From positions 1 to 64,000 of the forward strand of contig JAIQZQ010000037.1 of NCBI GenBank assembly GCA_021777105.1: a stretch of 64,000 bases of DNA, read 5' to 3'. This document shows, piece after piece, positions 18,001 through 26,479 of this stretch. Each line of letters begins with the position of its first letter. Position 1 is the stretch's first letter. The notes beneath the pieces were generated by a model, which worked only from the letters and a program-made list of their open reading frames with translations, did no database searches and was not told where the DNA came from. Both the position numbers and the translations under genes were made by a program. This DNA is from Candidatus Anammoxibacter sp. Its GTDB lineage: Bacteria; Planctomycetota; Brocadiia; Brocadiales; Anammoxibacteraceae.

Positions 18001-18755
18001 GCGCGCATACGGTTAGGGTCAACATCAATCTGGTACTGTTTGACAAATCCGCCTACCGCCGCCACTTCCGAGACGCCGTCGGCCGCGTTTAGCTGATACC
18101 TTATGTACCAGTCCTGCAAAGATCGCAACTCGCCAAGGTTAAGCTCGGACTTTACAAGCGGCGTATTGCCCAGCGGGCAGGCTCTTGGGTTGTCAAAAGT
18201 TCTTTTCAGCTCTAGTTGGTGATTGTGTTTTGGGCATTGCCCGGCTTTTTCCGAAACGATAGCGCCGTCTTTTGGGCAAACAAACACTCCGCCGGGATGT
18301 TCAGGACAGTAAAAACCGTTCTCTACCGTGTACCAGAATATCTGCCCCATTGCAGTCGCGTCAGGGCCGATTACCGGAACAACCTCTGCCGGCAACGATT
18401 GCCTGGCTACGTTAAGCCGCTCAAGCACTCGCGAGCGAGCCCAGTAGAAATCAATGTTATCTTTAAAAATAATATAGATTAATGAAAACCCAAATCCTGA
18501 ATTTGACCGTATTGATTTTACGCCCGGCACACCCTCAAGGCTTGTGGTAAGCGGATAGGTAACCTGATCCTCAACCGTTTGCGGATCGCGTCCCGGCCAG
18601 TCGGTAAAGACAATAGTCTGGTTCTCGCCAATATCAGGTATGGCGTCTACCGGAGTGTGGGTTATCGAATAATAACCGAGCCCGATAATCACCAGGACGG
18701 CAAGCAGGACAATAAATCTGTTTTCAAGACAAAATCTGATTAATTTGTTAATCAT
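15093..18755 (-). CDS. cusA: CusA/CzcA-type heavy-metal RND efflux pump with Cys-rich insert
   Basis: A 1220-residue inner-membrane proton/metal antiporter of the HME-RND class. Hallmarks: N-terminal helix then 'PVDAIPDIGENQTIVFTDWPGRDPQTVEDQVTYPL'-type text, 'GIAIAIGTMVDMGIIMTEN' in the proton-relay helix, and 'GIAVDDGVIIATYL' in the second half. Length exceeds the usual ~1040 residues, partly because of a Cys/His-rich insert at about residues 147-200 (C150, C160, C174, C193; 'FVCPKDG…GQCPKHNHQLEL') resembling the metal-binding modules of the partner adaptor, and partly because of extra hydrophobic sequence near the middle. It works with the CusB-like protein encoded upstream; no outer-membrane CusC is in the window. 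The stop codon coincides with a mini-element end. Confidence 0.93.
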   Translation of the reverse strand: MINKLIRFCLENRFIVLLAVLVIIGLGYYSITHTPVDAIPDIGENQTIVFTDWPGRDPQTVEDQVTYPLTTSLEGVPGVKSIRSNSGFGFSLIYIIFKDNIDFYWARSRVLERLNVARQSLPAEVVPVIGPDATAMGQIFWYTVENGFYCPEHPGGVFVCPKDGAIVSEKAGQCPKHNHQLELKRTFDNPRACPLGNTPLVKSELNLGELRSLQDWYIRYQLNAADGVSEVAAVGGFVKQYQIDVDPNRMRAHGVTLADVFNSVSRSNMDVGAKVIENYGMEYIIRGVGFIKSVKDIENIVVKASKGTPLYIKNVAGVAIGPDFRRGALDKEGAETVGAVVTMRYGENPLKVIQSVKKKIEVISNGLPNGVHIAPFYDRTQLINETVSTLKHALTEEIIITFVVIVIFLFHLRSSIIVATTLPLAVLISFIIMYQTGIDSNVMSLAGIAIAIGTMVDMGIIMTENIYSHLTERADSKSRIETIYEAGREVGGAIITAVSTTIVSFVPVFFMESQEGKLFKPLAYTKTFALIGSVIVAVVVIPVLCNILLKVMRWKKKSSLILAGIIAGVSWILFQTLLFSRVESISLLSSIIYSMLGGALIGAIAYQITQERLRPIEDNIVSTAIIKVYEPVLRWTLAHKKAFLCIPAFIVFCGVTIWIGFDKIGYPLEKGLKQVSLDINKLPPWVALKHAFPGIGREFMPALDEGSFLYMPSLLPAASLSEVMGALKKQDILMKQIPEVEVVVGKLGRADTPLDPAPVSMIETYINLKPKDKWREINETRWHSDINLPGWLKSAAGFFWPETRRITKDEILNELRDSSDMPGVAPSWLQPIQTRVIMLQSGMRAMMGAKIYGADLKEIERLGLRLESIIKEVPGAVDVITDRIVGKPYIEFKINREAVARYGVRLQDAQDVIEVALGGKNITWTVEGRERYPVRVRYLREIRDSFDMLPKALVPTPSGAQIPITQVCDIEYTIGPAMIKSEDTLLVGYTTFNTRDRDEVSVVEDAKRLVNAKIASGELKLPKGYYIKWAGQFENQVRANKRLMLLLPIVLFINFVILYLGFRKITTAIFVYFGIPVALSGGFILLWALGYNLSVAVWVGFIALFGIAVDDGVIIATYLEQSFKKRKITSINDAREATVQAGIKRIRPAIMTVVTTVLALIPVLAATGRGADVMKPMAIPTVGGMTVVLITIFVVPCCYCGLMEFKLKRGISNNHIIENS

Positions 18756-18798
18756 TTAGCTAACAAGTAAAAAGTGATAAGAAAAAACAAAAGCGTGT

Positions 18799-18983
18799 TA
18801 AGGGCTCGGAAAGAAATAACTTGGGCTTTTTTACCAGCATCTTCAGGCCGACTTTGCCCAACCTTCAATCGCCAAATCCTCAACGCAGCTATGGCTGCGC
18901 ATCCGGTTCGACTCAATCAGGTTGAACAAATTCAACCTAAATCTACAGGCAAAAAAGCCCAAATTATTTCTTTCCGAGCCCTA
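18799..18983. mobile_element. Mini-element family A, copy 2 (~185 bp)
   Basis: Inverted ends TTAAGGGCTCGGAAAGAAAT … ATTTCTTTCCGAGCCCTAA, extended inward by AACTTGGGCTTTTTT / AAAAAAGCCCAAATT. The core contains CAATCGCCAAATCCTCAAC and an internal GCAGCTATGGCTGC palindrome, shared with copy 1. Located in the spacer between the pump and adaptor genes. Confidence 0.7.
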
Positions 18984-19019
18984 ACCACAAATCTTCACAA
19001 GTATACAAAAGCGTAAACT

Positions 19020-19108
19020 TGTTACAAGGGCGGGAGCCTTGTAACGAGTAACGAATTTCCACTCCTTTGTTGGGAGGGGTTAGGGGATGGTGAAAAGAAT
19101 AGTTCAAT
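19020..19108. repeat. Hairpin repeat H plus a decayed family B right end
   Basis: GTTACAAGGGCGGGAGCCTTGTAAC (19021-19045 region) is a hairpin repeat also seen at 53917 and 62041. Next to it, 'GGGAGGGGTTAGGGGATGGTG' in pieces (19069-19090) followed by GAATAGTTCAATATT is a decayed right end of family B. Confidence 0.5.
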
Positions 19109-19109
19109 A

Positions 19110-20993
19110 TTAATGACTATGCGCATGGTTGCCGTCATTTTCAAACGACGAGCCTTCCGGAAACATCAGGCTTGGTTTGCCTAACAATTGCATCTGTGAA
19201 TCTATCAAGAAATTGCCTGAGCTAACAACCCTTTCGCCTGGTTCTAATCCTGAAATAACATGGTAATAACCATCGGCTTTTGGCCCAAGTCTTACCTCGC
19301 GCGATTCATAACTGCCCGGTTCATTTTCCACATACACAATGTTGCGCAACCCGGTGTATAAGACCGCGCTGTGAGGTATTGACAAGACCCCGTCAGGTTT
19401 TTCATCTTTATTTATATGCTTTGTTTCAACTTGCGCAACCATCTCAAGATGCATACCGCATTCCGGGCAGTCGGCCGGCTTATCCGAAACAATTTCCGGG
19501 TGCATAGGGCAAGTGTATTTTTTTGTTGCCCGGCTTTGTTCAACCATCTCCAAATGCATACCGCATTCCGGGCAGTCGGCGGGCTTATCTGAGACAACTT
19601 CCGGATGCATAGGGCAGGTGTATTTTTTTGTTGCCCGGCTTTGTTCAACCATCTCAAGATGCATACCGCATTCCGGGCAGTCGGCGGGCTTATCCGAAAC
19701 AACTTCCGGGTGCATAGGGCAGGTGTATTTTGCATGAACAGTGTCCCCCCGGTAAGGTAAACGTTGATGCGCGTGGCCGTTGTGATTTAGCGTGTCCTGT
19801 TTGCCTATCCCAGGTATCGCATACCCTCTGCCTACCATAGGGCGGCTGCCCACAAGCGCAAGTTTCATGCCGCATTCAGGGCACTTATCAGGGTCGTCCG
19901 ACACAATATCGGGATGCATGGGGCAAATATATTTGCCTTCAATATCAGAGTCAAGAATAACCCCATCCGCGCCGAACCGCACCTTAATAACCGCGTTGGC
20001 GTACATGCCGGGCTTAAGCTCGCCTTCATTATTGTCCATGTTTACACGCACCCTGATAGTTCGCGCAACTTCGTCAAGAAACGGGTCTATAAAAACAACG
20101 GTTCCGTGAAACGTCGCGCCCGGATACGATTCAGTTGTAACCTCCACATCCTGCCCATATCTTATCCACGGCAAATCGTATTCATAAATATCCAGATAGA
20201 GCCATACCCGGTTGAGATCGGATATCGTAAACAGCCTGTCTCCCGTCTTAACGTACATCCCCTCAAAAACATTTTTATGTATAACCGTTCCCCCAACCGG
20301 CGCGTATATAGTCAGGTGCGAGTCGGCTTTTTGCGTCTTTTCAAGCTCGTTGATCTGGTTTTCCGTAACACCCAGCAAGAGCAATCTGTCCCGCGAGTTC
20401 TTTAGCAACGATTTTGCCGTGGCCGACGATTCAAAAACATTGTCGTCGCCCATATCTTTTATTCCACTATAAGCGATAAGATACTCCTCCTGCGACGAAA
20501 CAAGCTCGGGGCTGTAAATATAGACAAGATGTTCCCCTTTTTGAACCATAGTTCCCGTAAAATCTACATACAGTTTATCAATGCGCCCCGCCATCCATGA
20601 AGTAACATGCTCTACCCTGCTTTCGTCATAATTGATCTTGCCCACTGTATAAATAGATTTAGTAAGTTCCCGGTAAACCACAGGCTCCGTCTTTACCGAA
20701 GCAAGCTGCCTCGCGCGTTCCCCAAGTTTGAGCACGGCTCTTTCACCGCCTGAATCTTCTTTTAACGAAACAAGGTCCATGCCGCAAATCGGACATTTGC
20801 CGGGATTGCCTTGCTTTATCTGCGGATGCATGCTGCACGTCCATATCACGGTTTCAGAGACAACCGCATTAATTGAGCCTATTCCCGCATCCTGCCCGCA
20901 GCCTCTGAAAGAGGCACCGATTCCTATCCCGACAACCACGGCTATAGCGGCGCATATAATAATTGCCCGTTTGCTAAACATATGTGTTTTCAT
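19110..20993 (-). CDS. cusB: CusB-type membrane fusion protein with five heavy-metal-binding modules
   Basis: 627-residue periplasmic adaptor of the RND efflux system. An N-terminal membrane/signal segment is followed by one metal-binding module ('[24 protein letters not shown]'-like, ~residues 50-75), then the membrane-fusion core (HlyD-like barrel and hairpin). An expanded region follows with one '[10 protein letters not shown]…CPECGMKL' module and three tandem 35-residue '[25 protein letters not shown]' modules, and a C-terminal beta domain with '[15 protein letters not shown]'. The three tandem units repeat with an exact 105-bp period. Cys and His of each module probably ligate Cu(I) or another soft metal. 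Upstream of, and same strand as, the cusA-like gene. Confidence 0.92.
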   Translation of the reverse strand: MKTHMFSKRAIIICAAIAVVVGIGIGASFRGCGQDAGIGSINAVVSETVIWTCSMHPQIKQGNPGKCPICGMDLVSLKEDSGGERAVLKLGERARQLASVKTEPVVYRELTKSIYTVGKINYDESRVEHVTSWMAGRIDKLYVDFTGTMVQKGEHLVYIYSPELVSSQEEYLIAYSGIKDMGDDNVFESSATAKSLLKNSRDRLLLLGVTENQINELEKTQKADSHLTIYAPVGGTVIHKNVFEGMYVKTGDRLFTISDLNRVWLYLDIYEYDLPWIRYGQDVEVTTESYPGATFHGTVVFIDPFLDEVARTIRVRVNMDNNEGELKPGMYANAVIKVRFGADGVILDSDIEGKYICPMHPDIVSDDPDKCPECGMKLALVGSRPMVGRGYAIPGIGKQDTLNHNGHAHQRLPYRGDTVHAKYTCPMHPEVVSDKPADCPECGMHLEMVEQSRATKKYTCPMHPEVVSDKPADCPECGMHLEMVEQSRATKKYTCPMHPEIVSDKPADCPECGMHLEMVAQVETKHINKDEKPDGVLSIPHSAVLYTGLRNIVYVENEPGSYESREVRLGPKADGYYHVISGLEPGERVVSSGNFLIDSQMQLLGKPSLMFPEGSSFENDGNHAHSH

Positions 20994-21075
20994 TTTATTT
21001 TTTAATTAATGGTTTCAGAAGCGTAAAAGAGGCTGCGGATTGCGCAGATTACACAGGTTTAAAAAAATATTATTA

Positions 21076-21283
21076 CCTAAATCGAGCGATTTTAAATACC
21101 CCCTCCCCTAGCCCCTCCCACTAAGGGGAGGGGGATTTGCCTTTTTAAGCTCGTTTTGGTTCTAATCTCAATCGTACAAAGCTTCACCTAGTGGACGCTG
21201 TATTGTAATTAATATATACCGTTTATTTCCCCTCCATTGATGGGAGGGGGCAGGGGAGGGTGATAAGAATCGCTCAATTTAGG
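21076..21283. mobile_element. Mini-element family B, complete copy 1 (208 bp)
   Basis: Ends CCTAAATCGAGCGATTTT and AGAATCGCTCAATTTAGG form an imperfect inverted repeat. Internally there are two GC-rich hairpins (CCCTCCCC…GGGGAGGG) and a conserved middle 'GCTGTATTGTAATTAATATA'. TA is present on both sides. A near-identical copy is at 40037-40245. No ORF. Confidence 0.75.
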
Positions 21284-21552
21284 TATTAATACATTATTAC
21301 TGTTTCATCGTCCGGCTTATCCGGGTCAGGGCTAATATATATAAAGAAACGTAATTTATCCATAAAAAACTTCCATTAACCGGTTACACGCTATGGCCGT
21401 AACATATTTGCTCTAAACATGTTGCGGATAACCATCTAAATTCCGGATTTTCATTTTGTAAATATACCCGCATGTTTCTACAATAATAGCAAACCTCATC
21501 TTAAAAGATGCCTTTCGTTATTATTTGTAAAATTTATGGGATATAATTTTTG

Positions 21553-21600
21553 TAACTATTAGACTGCGCGGGAAGCAGAAGCCGCGCAGTCTAATAGTTA
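21553..21600. terminator. Perfect 19-bp stem hairpin
   Basis: TAACTATTAGACTGCGCGG pairs base for base with CCGCGCAGTCTAATAGTTA around a 10-nt loop, followed by GTTTATTTG. It lies 137 nt before the spondin-like gene. It may be a terminator for an unseen small transcript, a structured leader, or a palindromic element. Nothing else was seen in 21284-21736. Confidence 0.5.
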
Positions 21601-21736
21601 GTTTATTTGTGCCTAGTAATTTCACTATAGCGATGTTAAGCGAGAGGGAAGGAGGTTTTTAAGCAATAAGGCGCATGTGTTTTGTATTCAAGTATTGTAA
21701 ATTGTAGAAATTTTAAATTGTCGAAAGGATCTGAAA

Positions 21737-22417
21737 ATGAGAAGAATAAAGAAATATTGCGGCATGGCGCTAATGCTTGTTGTTACCGGCATAATTATTA
21801 GCGGATATTCATACGCAAATAATAAAAAAGGCGGCAAAAAGTATACTATTACAATTACGAACGTCACGAGCAATCAAGTGATTACCACGCCATTGGCAAT
21901 CATTCACGAAAAGTCTTTTGAGTTGTTTAAATTTGGCGAAAAATCAAGCTCAGAGCTGGCAACGCTCGCTGAAGACGGCGATTTGTCGCCTTTAGAGGAA
22001 GCCTTGGATGCGCGATCCGACGTTTTAGAGCATGTTAGAGGTTCCGGCTCTTTGGCCCCCGGCGCTACGGTTACTATAGAAGTGGAAAGCAAGGGTAAAT
22101 TTAAAAACATCTCAATAGCCGGCATGTTAGCCTCAACTAACGACGCCTTTTTTGCGGTAAATAACTTTGTTTTGCCTAATTACGGCAAATCCAATATCAT
22201 GGCATTAGCTTATGATGCAGGCAGCGAAAAAAACAATGAATCATGCGATTTTGTCCCCGGCCCGCCATGTGGAAGCCATTTTGCCCGCGATACGGACGAC
22301 GCCGAAGGTTTTGTTTACGTTCACTCCGGCATTCATGGAATCGGCGACATGGACGCGGCCATGTTTGATTGGCGCGGCCCGGTAGCCTATGTAACAATAT
22401 TGCCTGAGTCTCGCTAA
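21737..22417 (+). CDS. Exported spondin-N-like protein
   Basis: 226 residues. A signal peptide (about 1-27) precedes 'YTITITNVTSNQVITTPLAIIHEKSFELFKFGEKSSSELATLAEDG', 'LAPGATVTIEV' and 'LAYDAGSEKNNE', the pattern of bacterial spondin_N domain proteins, which fill most of the mature chain. Such proteins are secreted and of unclear bacterial function. GAAAGGATCTGAAA precedes ATG 21737. The gene is followed by a strong terminator, so it is probably a monocistron. Confidence 0.8.
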   Translation: MRRIKKYCGMALMLVVTGIIISGYSYANNKKGGKKYTITITNVTSNQVITTPLAIIHEKSFELFKFGEKSSSELATLAEDGDLSPLEEALDARSDVLEHVRGSGSLAPGATVTIEVESKGKFKNISIAGMLASTNDAFFAVNNFVLPNYGKSNIMALAYDAGSEKNNESCDFVPGPPCGSHFARDTDDAEGFVYVHSGIHGIGDMDAAMFDWRGPVAYVTILPESR

Positions 22418-22422
22418 ACCGC

Positions 22423-22462
22423 CAACAACCTGGGGGTCAATTACGCCCCAGGTTGTTGTTTC
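22423..22462 (+). terminator. Rho-independent terminator of the spondin-like gene
   Basis: CAACAACCTGGGG and CCCCAGGTTGTTG form a perfect 13-bp stem with a 10-nt loop, followed by TTTC, starting 6 nt after the stop codon. Confidence 0.8.
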
Positions 22463-22483
22463 ATTGCCATATTCGTTATTAGC

Positions 22484-22533
22484 CCCCCGGGCATAATTCT
22501 CACTAGAGCAGACAAGCTGCTCAGTTTTCATTT
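22484..22533. repeat. Family D repeat (D2 form)
   Basis: CCCCCCGGGCATAATTCTCA then CTAGAGCAGACAAGCTGCTC and AGTTTTCATTT. It matches the nested D arrangement at 29875-29985. The rest of 22534-22736 shows no gene. Confidence 0.5.
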
Positions 22534-22736
22534 AAAAGCAAAAGCGTTTAGACTGGATAACAGGGTTGGCGGGATTAAGGCAAAGCTAAACCACGGATTT
22601 CACTGATTACACAGATTAATAAGCAAAAACTGAGCATACCCACAAATGGATACAAAAATTCCGGGGGAGGTCAGATGTGGTTGAAGTAAGGAGACTAGAA
22701 CCAACATAATTCTAATTTCAGTAGCCTTTTATTTTT

Positions 22737-23903
22737 CTATATTGCTATAATTTTTTCAGTCATTTTGTTGTATGGACAAATTTTATGTCCATCTTCCTGA
22801 TAATATTTGTCTCCGCCATATATTAGCCAGCTTTGGTTGACATCGGGATTTAATGCCCGGTAATAATTAAGGCCTTTAAGAAAATCGTTATTCATGGTTT
22901 GGCCTGATTTGATTTCAATAGGAATAACTTCGCTTCCCATATCCATTAAAACGTCTATCTCGTTTCCAATGTTGTCGCGAAAATAGTAGAGATTGTTAGT
23001 TTTAATGGAATTAAACCTATTCTTTAATATTTCAGCAACAATAAATGTCTCAAATAAAGCTCCTCGTAAAGGATGATTCTTTATATGCGTTTCATCCTGA
23101 ATATCTAATAAATAAGCCGCCAGCCCTACGTCTATAAAATATAGTTTTGGTGATTTAATTAACCTTTTTCGAAAGTTTTTATGATGAGGTCTGAGCAAAA
23201 ATATGATGTAACCGGCCTCAAGCACAGAGAGCCAACTTTTAACGGTGTTGACGGCAATGCCGCATTCATTGCTTAAATGAGAAAGGTTGAGTATCTGTCC
23301 TGTTTGCGCGGCGCATATTTTAAGAAACATTTCAAAACGCGATAAATCCTGAACCTGAATAAGCGCTCGAACATCGCGTTCAAGATAAGTTGATGTATAA
23401 AAAGCCAATGCCTCGGTTGGATTCAGTTTTTTATCAAAAATTCGGGGATAAAAACCGTTAAATAAAACTTTGTTGATTTCATGCTTTTTTTTGTTCAAGC
23501 CATATATTTCCGCGTACGAAAATGGAAGTAGTTTAACCAGCGCGGTCCTGCCCGCTAAGGATTGGGTGATTGAATCCATAAGTTCAAACTGATGGGAACC
23601 CGTGAGAATAAACAATCCTTCTTTATTTTGATCATCAACAATTCCTTGTATATATGATAATAAATCCGGAGCCTTTTGGATTTCATCCAAAACGGCTCCG
23701 TTGGGAAAATCAGCAAGGAATTGCTTTGGATCCTTAACCGCCGCTCTTCTATTATCAGGATTCTCTAACGAGACATAGGGCTTTGCGGGAAACAAAGCCC
23801 GGCAAAGTGTTGTTTTTCCTGATTGTCTGGGGCCGGTGATTGTGACAACAGGATACTGTTTCGCCAACCGTAATACTTGTTTTTTTACTGCGCGTTCAAT
23901 CAT
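22737..23903 (-). CDS. AAA+ ATPase of the AAA_14/DUF4143 family
   Basis: 388 residues. Walker A 'GPRQSGKTTL' (about residues 24-33), Walker B 'NGAVLDEIQKAPDL', a central winged-helix-like part ('LSHLSNECGIAVNTVKSWLSVLEAGYII') and a C-terminal nuclease-like DUF4143 part ('GNEIDVLMDMGSEVIPIEIKSG'). This family is widespread and poorly understood. The gene stands alone. Its 5' side carries a perfect 16-bp inverted repeat that may be its operator. Confidence 0.88.
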   Translation of the reverse strand: MIERAVKKQVLRLAKQYPVVTITGPRQSGKTTLCRALFPAKPYVSLENPDNRRAAVKDPKQFLADFPNGAVLDEIQKAPDLLSYIQGIVDDQNKEGLFILTGSHQFELMDSITQSLAGRTALVKLLPFSYAEIYGLNKKKHEINKVLFNGFYPRIFDKKLNPTEALAFYTSTYLERDVRALIQVQDLSRFEMFLKICAAQTGQILNLSHLSNECGIAVNTVKSWLSVLEAGYIIFLLRPHHKNFRKRLIKSPKLYFIDVGLAAYLLDIQDETHIKNHPLRGALFETFIVAEILKNRFNSIKTNNLYYFRDNIGNEIDVLMDMGSEVIPIEIKSGQTMNNDFLKGLNYYRALNPDVNQSWLIYGGDKYYQEDGHKICPYNKMTEKIIAI

Positions 23904-23923
23904 ATGAAGAATATACCACGTGT

Positions 23924-23958
23924 TTTACATATTTGCAATCAAATTGCAAATATGTAAA
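23924..23958. promoter_or_regulatory. Perfect inverted repeat upstream of the DUF4143 ATPase
   Basis: TTTACATATTTGCAAT and ATTGCAAATATGTAAA are perfect complements separated by CAA. The repeat lies 21-55 nt upstream of the ATG on the minus strand, where a promoter or operator is expected. The low GC content argues against a terminator. Confidence 0.5.
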
Positions 23959-24340
23959 CGGTTGCGCGTCTCCCGGCCTGCTGTTGATTTAAGGTTTTCT
24001 GACGTGAAACTCTGTTGCGAGTATGCGATCAATACAGAGTATTGTTAAGAGGCTGGGCGCATTTAGTGAATCTTATTGCCCTTTCCCAGCCCTTTCCTTC
24101 AAGGGAGGTGTTATTAAATGTTTATATTTAATTTCAATGTTCGGCCAATTGAATGAAACTTTTTAACTTTGTGATTTATCTTCGAATTGTATAATTATAA
24201 CTTAGCTATTGATTATGCGACAGGTTTTAAACTAAAATATACGGATTTATTTTAATTCAGTGGAGTTGTAAGGTCATCCGTTTACTTGATTTATTAGATT
24301 ATTTCGCTTAACAATTAGCAAGAAATAGAAAATTAAAGAT
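23959..24340. other. Intergenic region with a short repeat
   Basis: No gene seen. GATCAATACAGAGTATTGTT (24027-24046) recurs in the opposite orientation at 32828-32847, with similar 'CTGACGT' text beside both copies. Confidence 0.4.
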
Positions 24341-25117
24341 ATGGATATTAAACCGTTAAACAACCAGAGTGATACCGTTGATTGCATTGTGATACCGGGC
24401 AACCTGACGGGAAATGTTTCTATCGCATTGCAGGATTATTTTGGATACTGTATTGATAATAATAGGCTGTATCAATTAATTAATATGAAGAGCTCCAGCC
24501 AGGTTGATAGCCTGGGAGTTAGCGTGTTATGCGATTTTATTTTTCGCGGACTGGAAATAAGACTATTCAATGTTGAGCCTGAGATACGGATTACACTAAA
24601 AATGGCCGGCAAAGATGGTGTGATAAAAATATACAATGAGACCGACACTGATAAGGCGGTTTCTAAATTTGAGGATGAAATTTCGGCTAAACCACCGGCG
24701 GATGAGAGCAAAAGCAGGCGGGGAAAGCGTGTGGATACTGATTTTAATGCGCAATTCAAGATTAACCTGGCGCATGATAAGGTAGTTTCAGCTTGCGCTA
24801 TGGTAAAAAATTTGAGCCAGGGCGGATTGCTTGCCGATAATGTGGCGACTGTTCTTGAACTTGAGATGGAAGGCGCGTTGCTGTCCGAATTAGAAGGCAA
24901 ACATTTCTATGATTTTAAATTTGATTTAGGCGATGAAGCCGGCGTTATTACCACAAGAGGCGTGTGTGTAAGAAACGGGGACAGCGATGACGGGTATTGG
25001 GCTGGTTTTAAGTTTGATCATACAGATAAAGAGACTACGGATAGGATTACAGAGTATGTGAATTGTTATGTAAATAATGAAAGCGATAATATACGGTTAA
25101 GGCAGAATATCTGGTGA
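24341..25117 (+). CDS. STAS-like and PilZ domain fusion protein
   Basis: 258 residues without signal peptide. The N-terminal ~105 residues ('DCIVIPGNLTGNVSIALQDYFGYCIDNNRLYQLINMKSSSQVDSLGVSVL' in outline) fit a STAS fold like anti-sigma-factor antagonists. A C-terminal PilZ domain is marked by RRGKR and 'NLSQGG', the two c-di-GMP-binding motifs (RxxxR and [DN]xSxxG). Predicted cytosolic c-di-GMP receptor that could couple the second messenger to a STAS partner switch. Its 3' end overlaps the convergent coiled-coil gene by 21 bp. Only a weak ribosome binding site is visible. Confidence 0.78.
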   Translation: MDIKPLNNQSDTVDCIVIPGNLTGNVSIALQDYFGYCIDNNRLYQLINMKSSSQVDSLGVSVLCDFIFRGLEIRLFNVEPEIRITLKMAGKDGVIKIYNETDTDKAVSKFEDEISAKPPADESKSRRGKRVDTDFNAQFKINLAHDKVVSACAMVKNLSQGGLLADNVATVLELEMEGALLSELEGKHFYDFKFDLGDEAGVITTRGVCVRNGDSDDGYWAGFKFDHTDKETTDRITEYVNCYVNNESDNIRLRQNIW

Positions 25118-26479
25118 TTTTAGGCTCTCGGCGCGGGTTTCATTGTTTGAAGGCTCAGAATCTAACTCTTTAATTTGGTCTAAAAGGGCTTCAAATTCCG
25201 GTTTGGCGGCCGGTTTCACGCTTTGTAGTTGATCCGGCGTTTTGTTGTTTCCAAAAACAATGGCATAGTTTGCTATTTTATCTGTTTTCACACCTGAGAT
25301 GATCTCATAAAAAGATTTTGATTCCGAGCCTGCAATTCCCTTTAACGAAAATTCCTGTTCTCTTAAAAATTCACTGTTATCATCATAAACCAATATCTTA
25401 AAATTAGCGATATTGTAATCTTCAGCGGACGCGTTTAAGATGATGCCGGATAATTCGACTGATGAGCCGAACGGCTGAAAACTGATATCTTTTGCGTAAA
25501 AACCATTGCCGATTTCAAAATAACCTTTGTCTTTAAAGAGATTAAAAATATCGCCTTCCTGTTCAGGTTCGGCTTCGACTTGAGCTTCGGCTTTGTTTAA
25601 ATCATTTCCCGCCTCTACAATTCTTTCATCCATGGTTGGGGCGTCTTTAATCTCATCATTTTTCGGGTCAATGTTTTCATTTTCAAAAGCGCCGATAACA
25701 TCCGTCAATTCTTTGTCATGCTCCAGAACTAATTCTGATATAACGGAGAGTTGTTCTTCAACTGATTTTTCTCCCTCGGTTTTAGGCGCCGGGTCTCTTT
25801 TCAACTCTTTTTGTATTATGGATGTGGTTATCTCCTGATCTTCCAATCCTTTTCTTAATTCAGCCGTTGCCTCCTTTAGAGTGTCTACAGTGTCAAATGA
25901 ATTTGCCCACTTGTTTTCCAAAGTTTTCAGTCTTGAGGATAAGTCAAGGATATCCTCTTCCCTTTCTTTTATAGACTTTATAGCATTTTTCATTGAGTCC
26001 AACTCTTCAGAAACATTTGCGACTTTAACCTCGTCAATTAATTCGCGCTCATCTTCAAATTTCCCCTCTAAACTATCCAGTCTCTCCTGAACTTCGTCCA
26101 TATCCTTTTCCCTTAAATTTAGCGACTCAACAGTTTTATTCACAAACGTCTTCATCTCCTCCTCTTTTAAATTGTTTACGATTTCAATAGTCCTTATTTT
26201 GTCCTTATATTTGCTTTCAAGAGTTTCCATTCTGTCTGCGATTTCCAGTGTTTGCCCTTCTTTATGTTTAATAAAGGCAACCGCCTCTTTAACCGTGGCC
26301 AACTCTTTTTCCAATGTTTTAGCCATATCAGCGCACTTATTAATTAATATTTCTAATTTGGTTAAATCACTTAATTCATTTGTTGTTAGATCCTTTAATT
26401 CGTTTTCTGTTGCAAATGCATTGTTAAACGGCAAAAGAAGGCAAATAACGACAAATATAAGTTTTATTTTATTATTCAT
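25097..26479 (-). CDS. Exported long coiled-coil protein with C-terminal FxLYD-like domain
   Basis: 460 residues. The signal peptide (about 1-23, 'FNNAFATE') is followed by roughly 250 residues of acidic heptad-rich coiled coil containing repeated phrases of the type 'LKTLE.KW', then a linker and a beta-rich domain around 310-410 ('YAKDISFQPFGSSVELSGIILNASAEDYNIANFKILVYDDN'), like FxLYD/DUF3426 domains. Probably periplasmic and structural or scaffold-like. Tail-to-tail overlap with the STAS-PilZ gene. Confidence 0.75.
   Translation of the reverse strand: MNNKIKLIFVVICLLLPFNNAFATENELKDLTTNELSDLTKLEILINKCADMAKTLEKELATVKEAVAFIKHKEGQTLEIADRMETLESKYKDKIRTIEIVNNLKEEEMKTFVNKTVESLNLREKDMDEVQERLDSLEGKFEDERELIDEVKVANVSEELDSMKNAIKSIKEREEDILDLSSRLKTLENKWANSFDTVDTLKEATAELRKGLEDQEITTSIIQKELKRDPAPKTEGEKSVEEQLSVISELVLEHDKELTDVIGAFENENIDPKNDEIKDAPTMDERIVEAGNDLNKAEAQVEAEPEQEGDIFNLFKDKGYFEIGNGFYAKDISFQPFGSSVELSGIILNASAEDYNIANFKILVYDDNSEFLREQEFSLKGIAGSESKSFYEIISGVKTDKIANYAIVFGNNKTPDQLQSVKPAAKPEFEALLDQIKELDSEPSNNETRAESLKSPDILP

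Noticed and set aside
18774..19016. 80-residue frame after cusA
   Set aside because: It coincides with mini-element family A copy 2.
19412..19737. Repetitive frames on both strands opposite or beside cusB
   Set aside because: They only mirror the 105-bp tandem modules of the real gene.
21076..21283. GC-rich paired hairpins as a riboswitch or terminator pair
   Set aside because: The same 208-bp unit with inverted ends recurs at unrelated places, so it is a mini-element.
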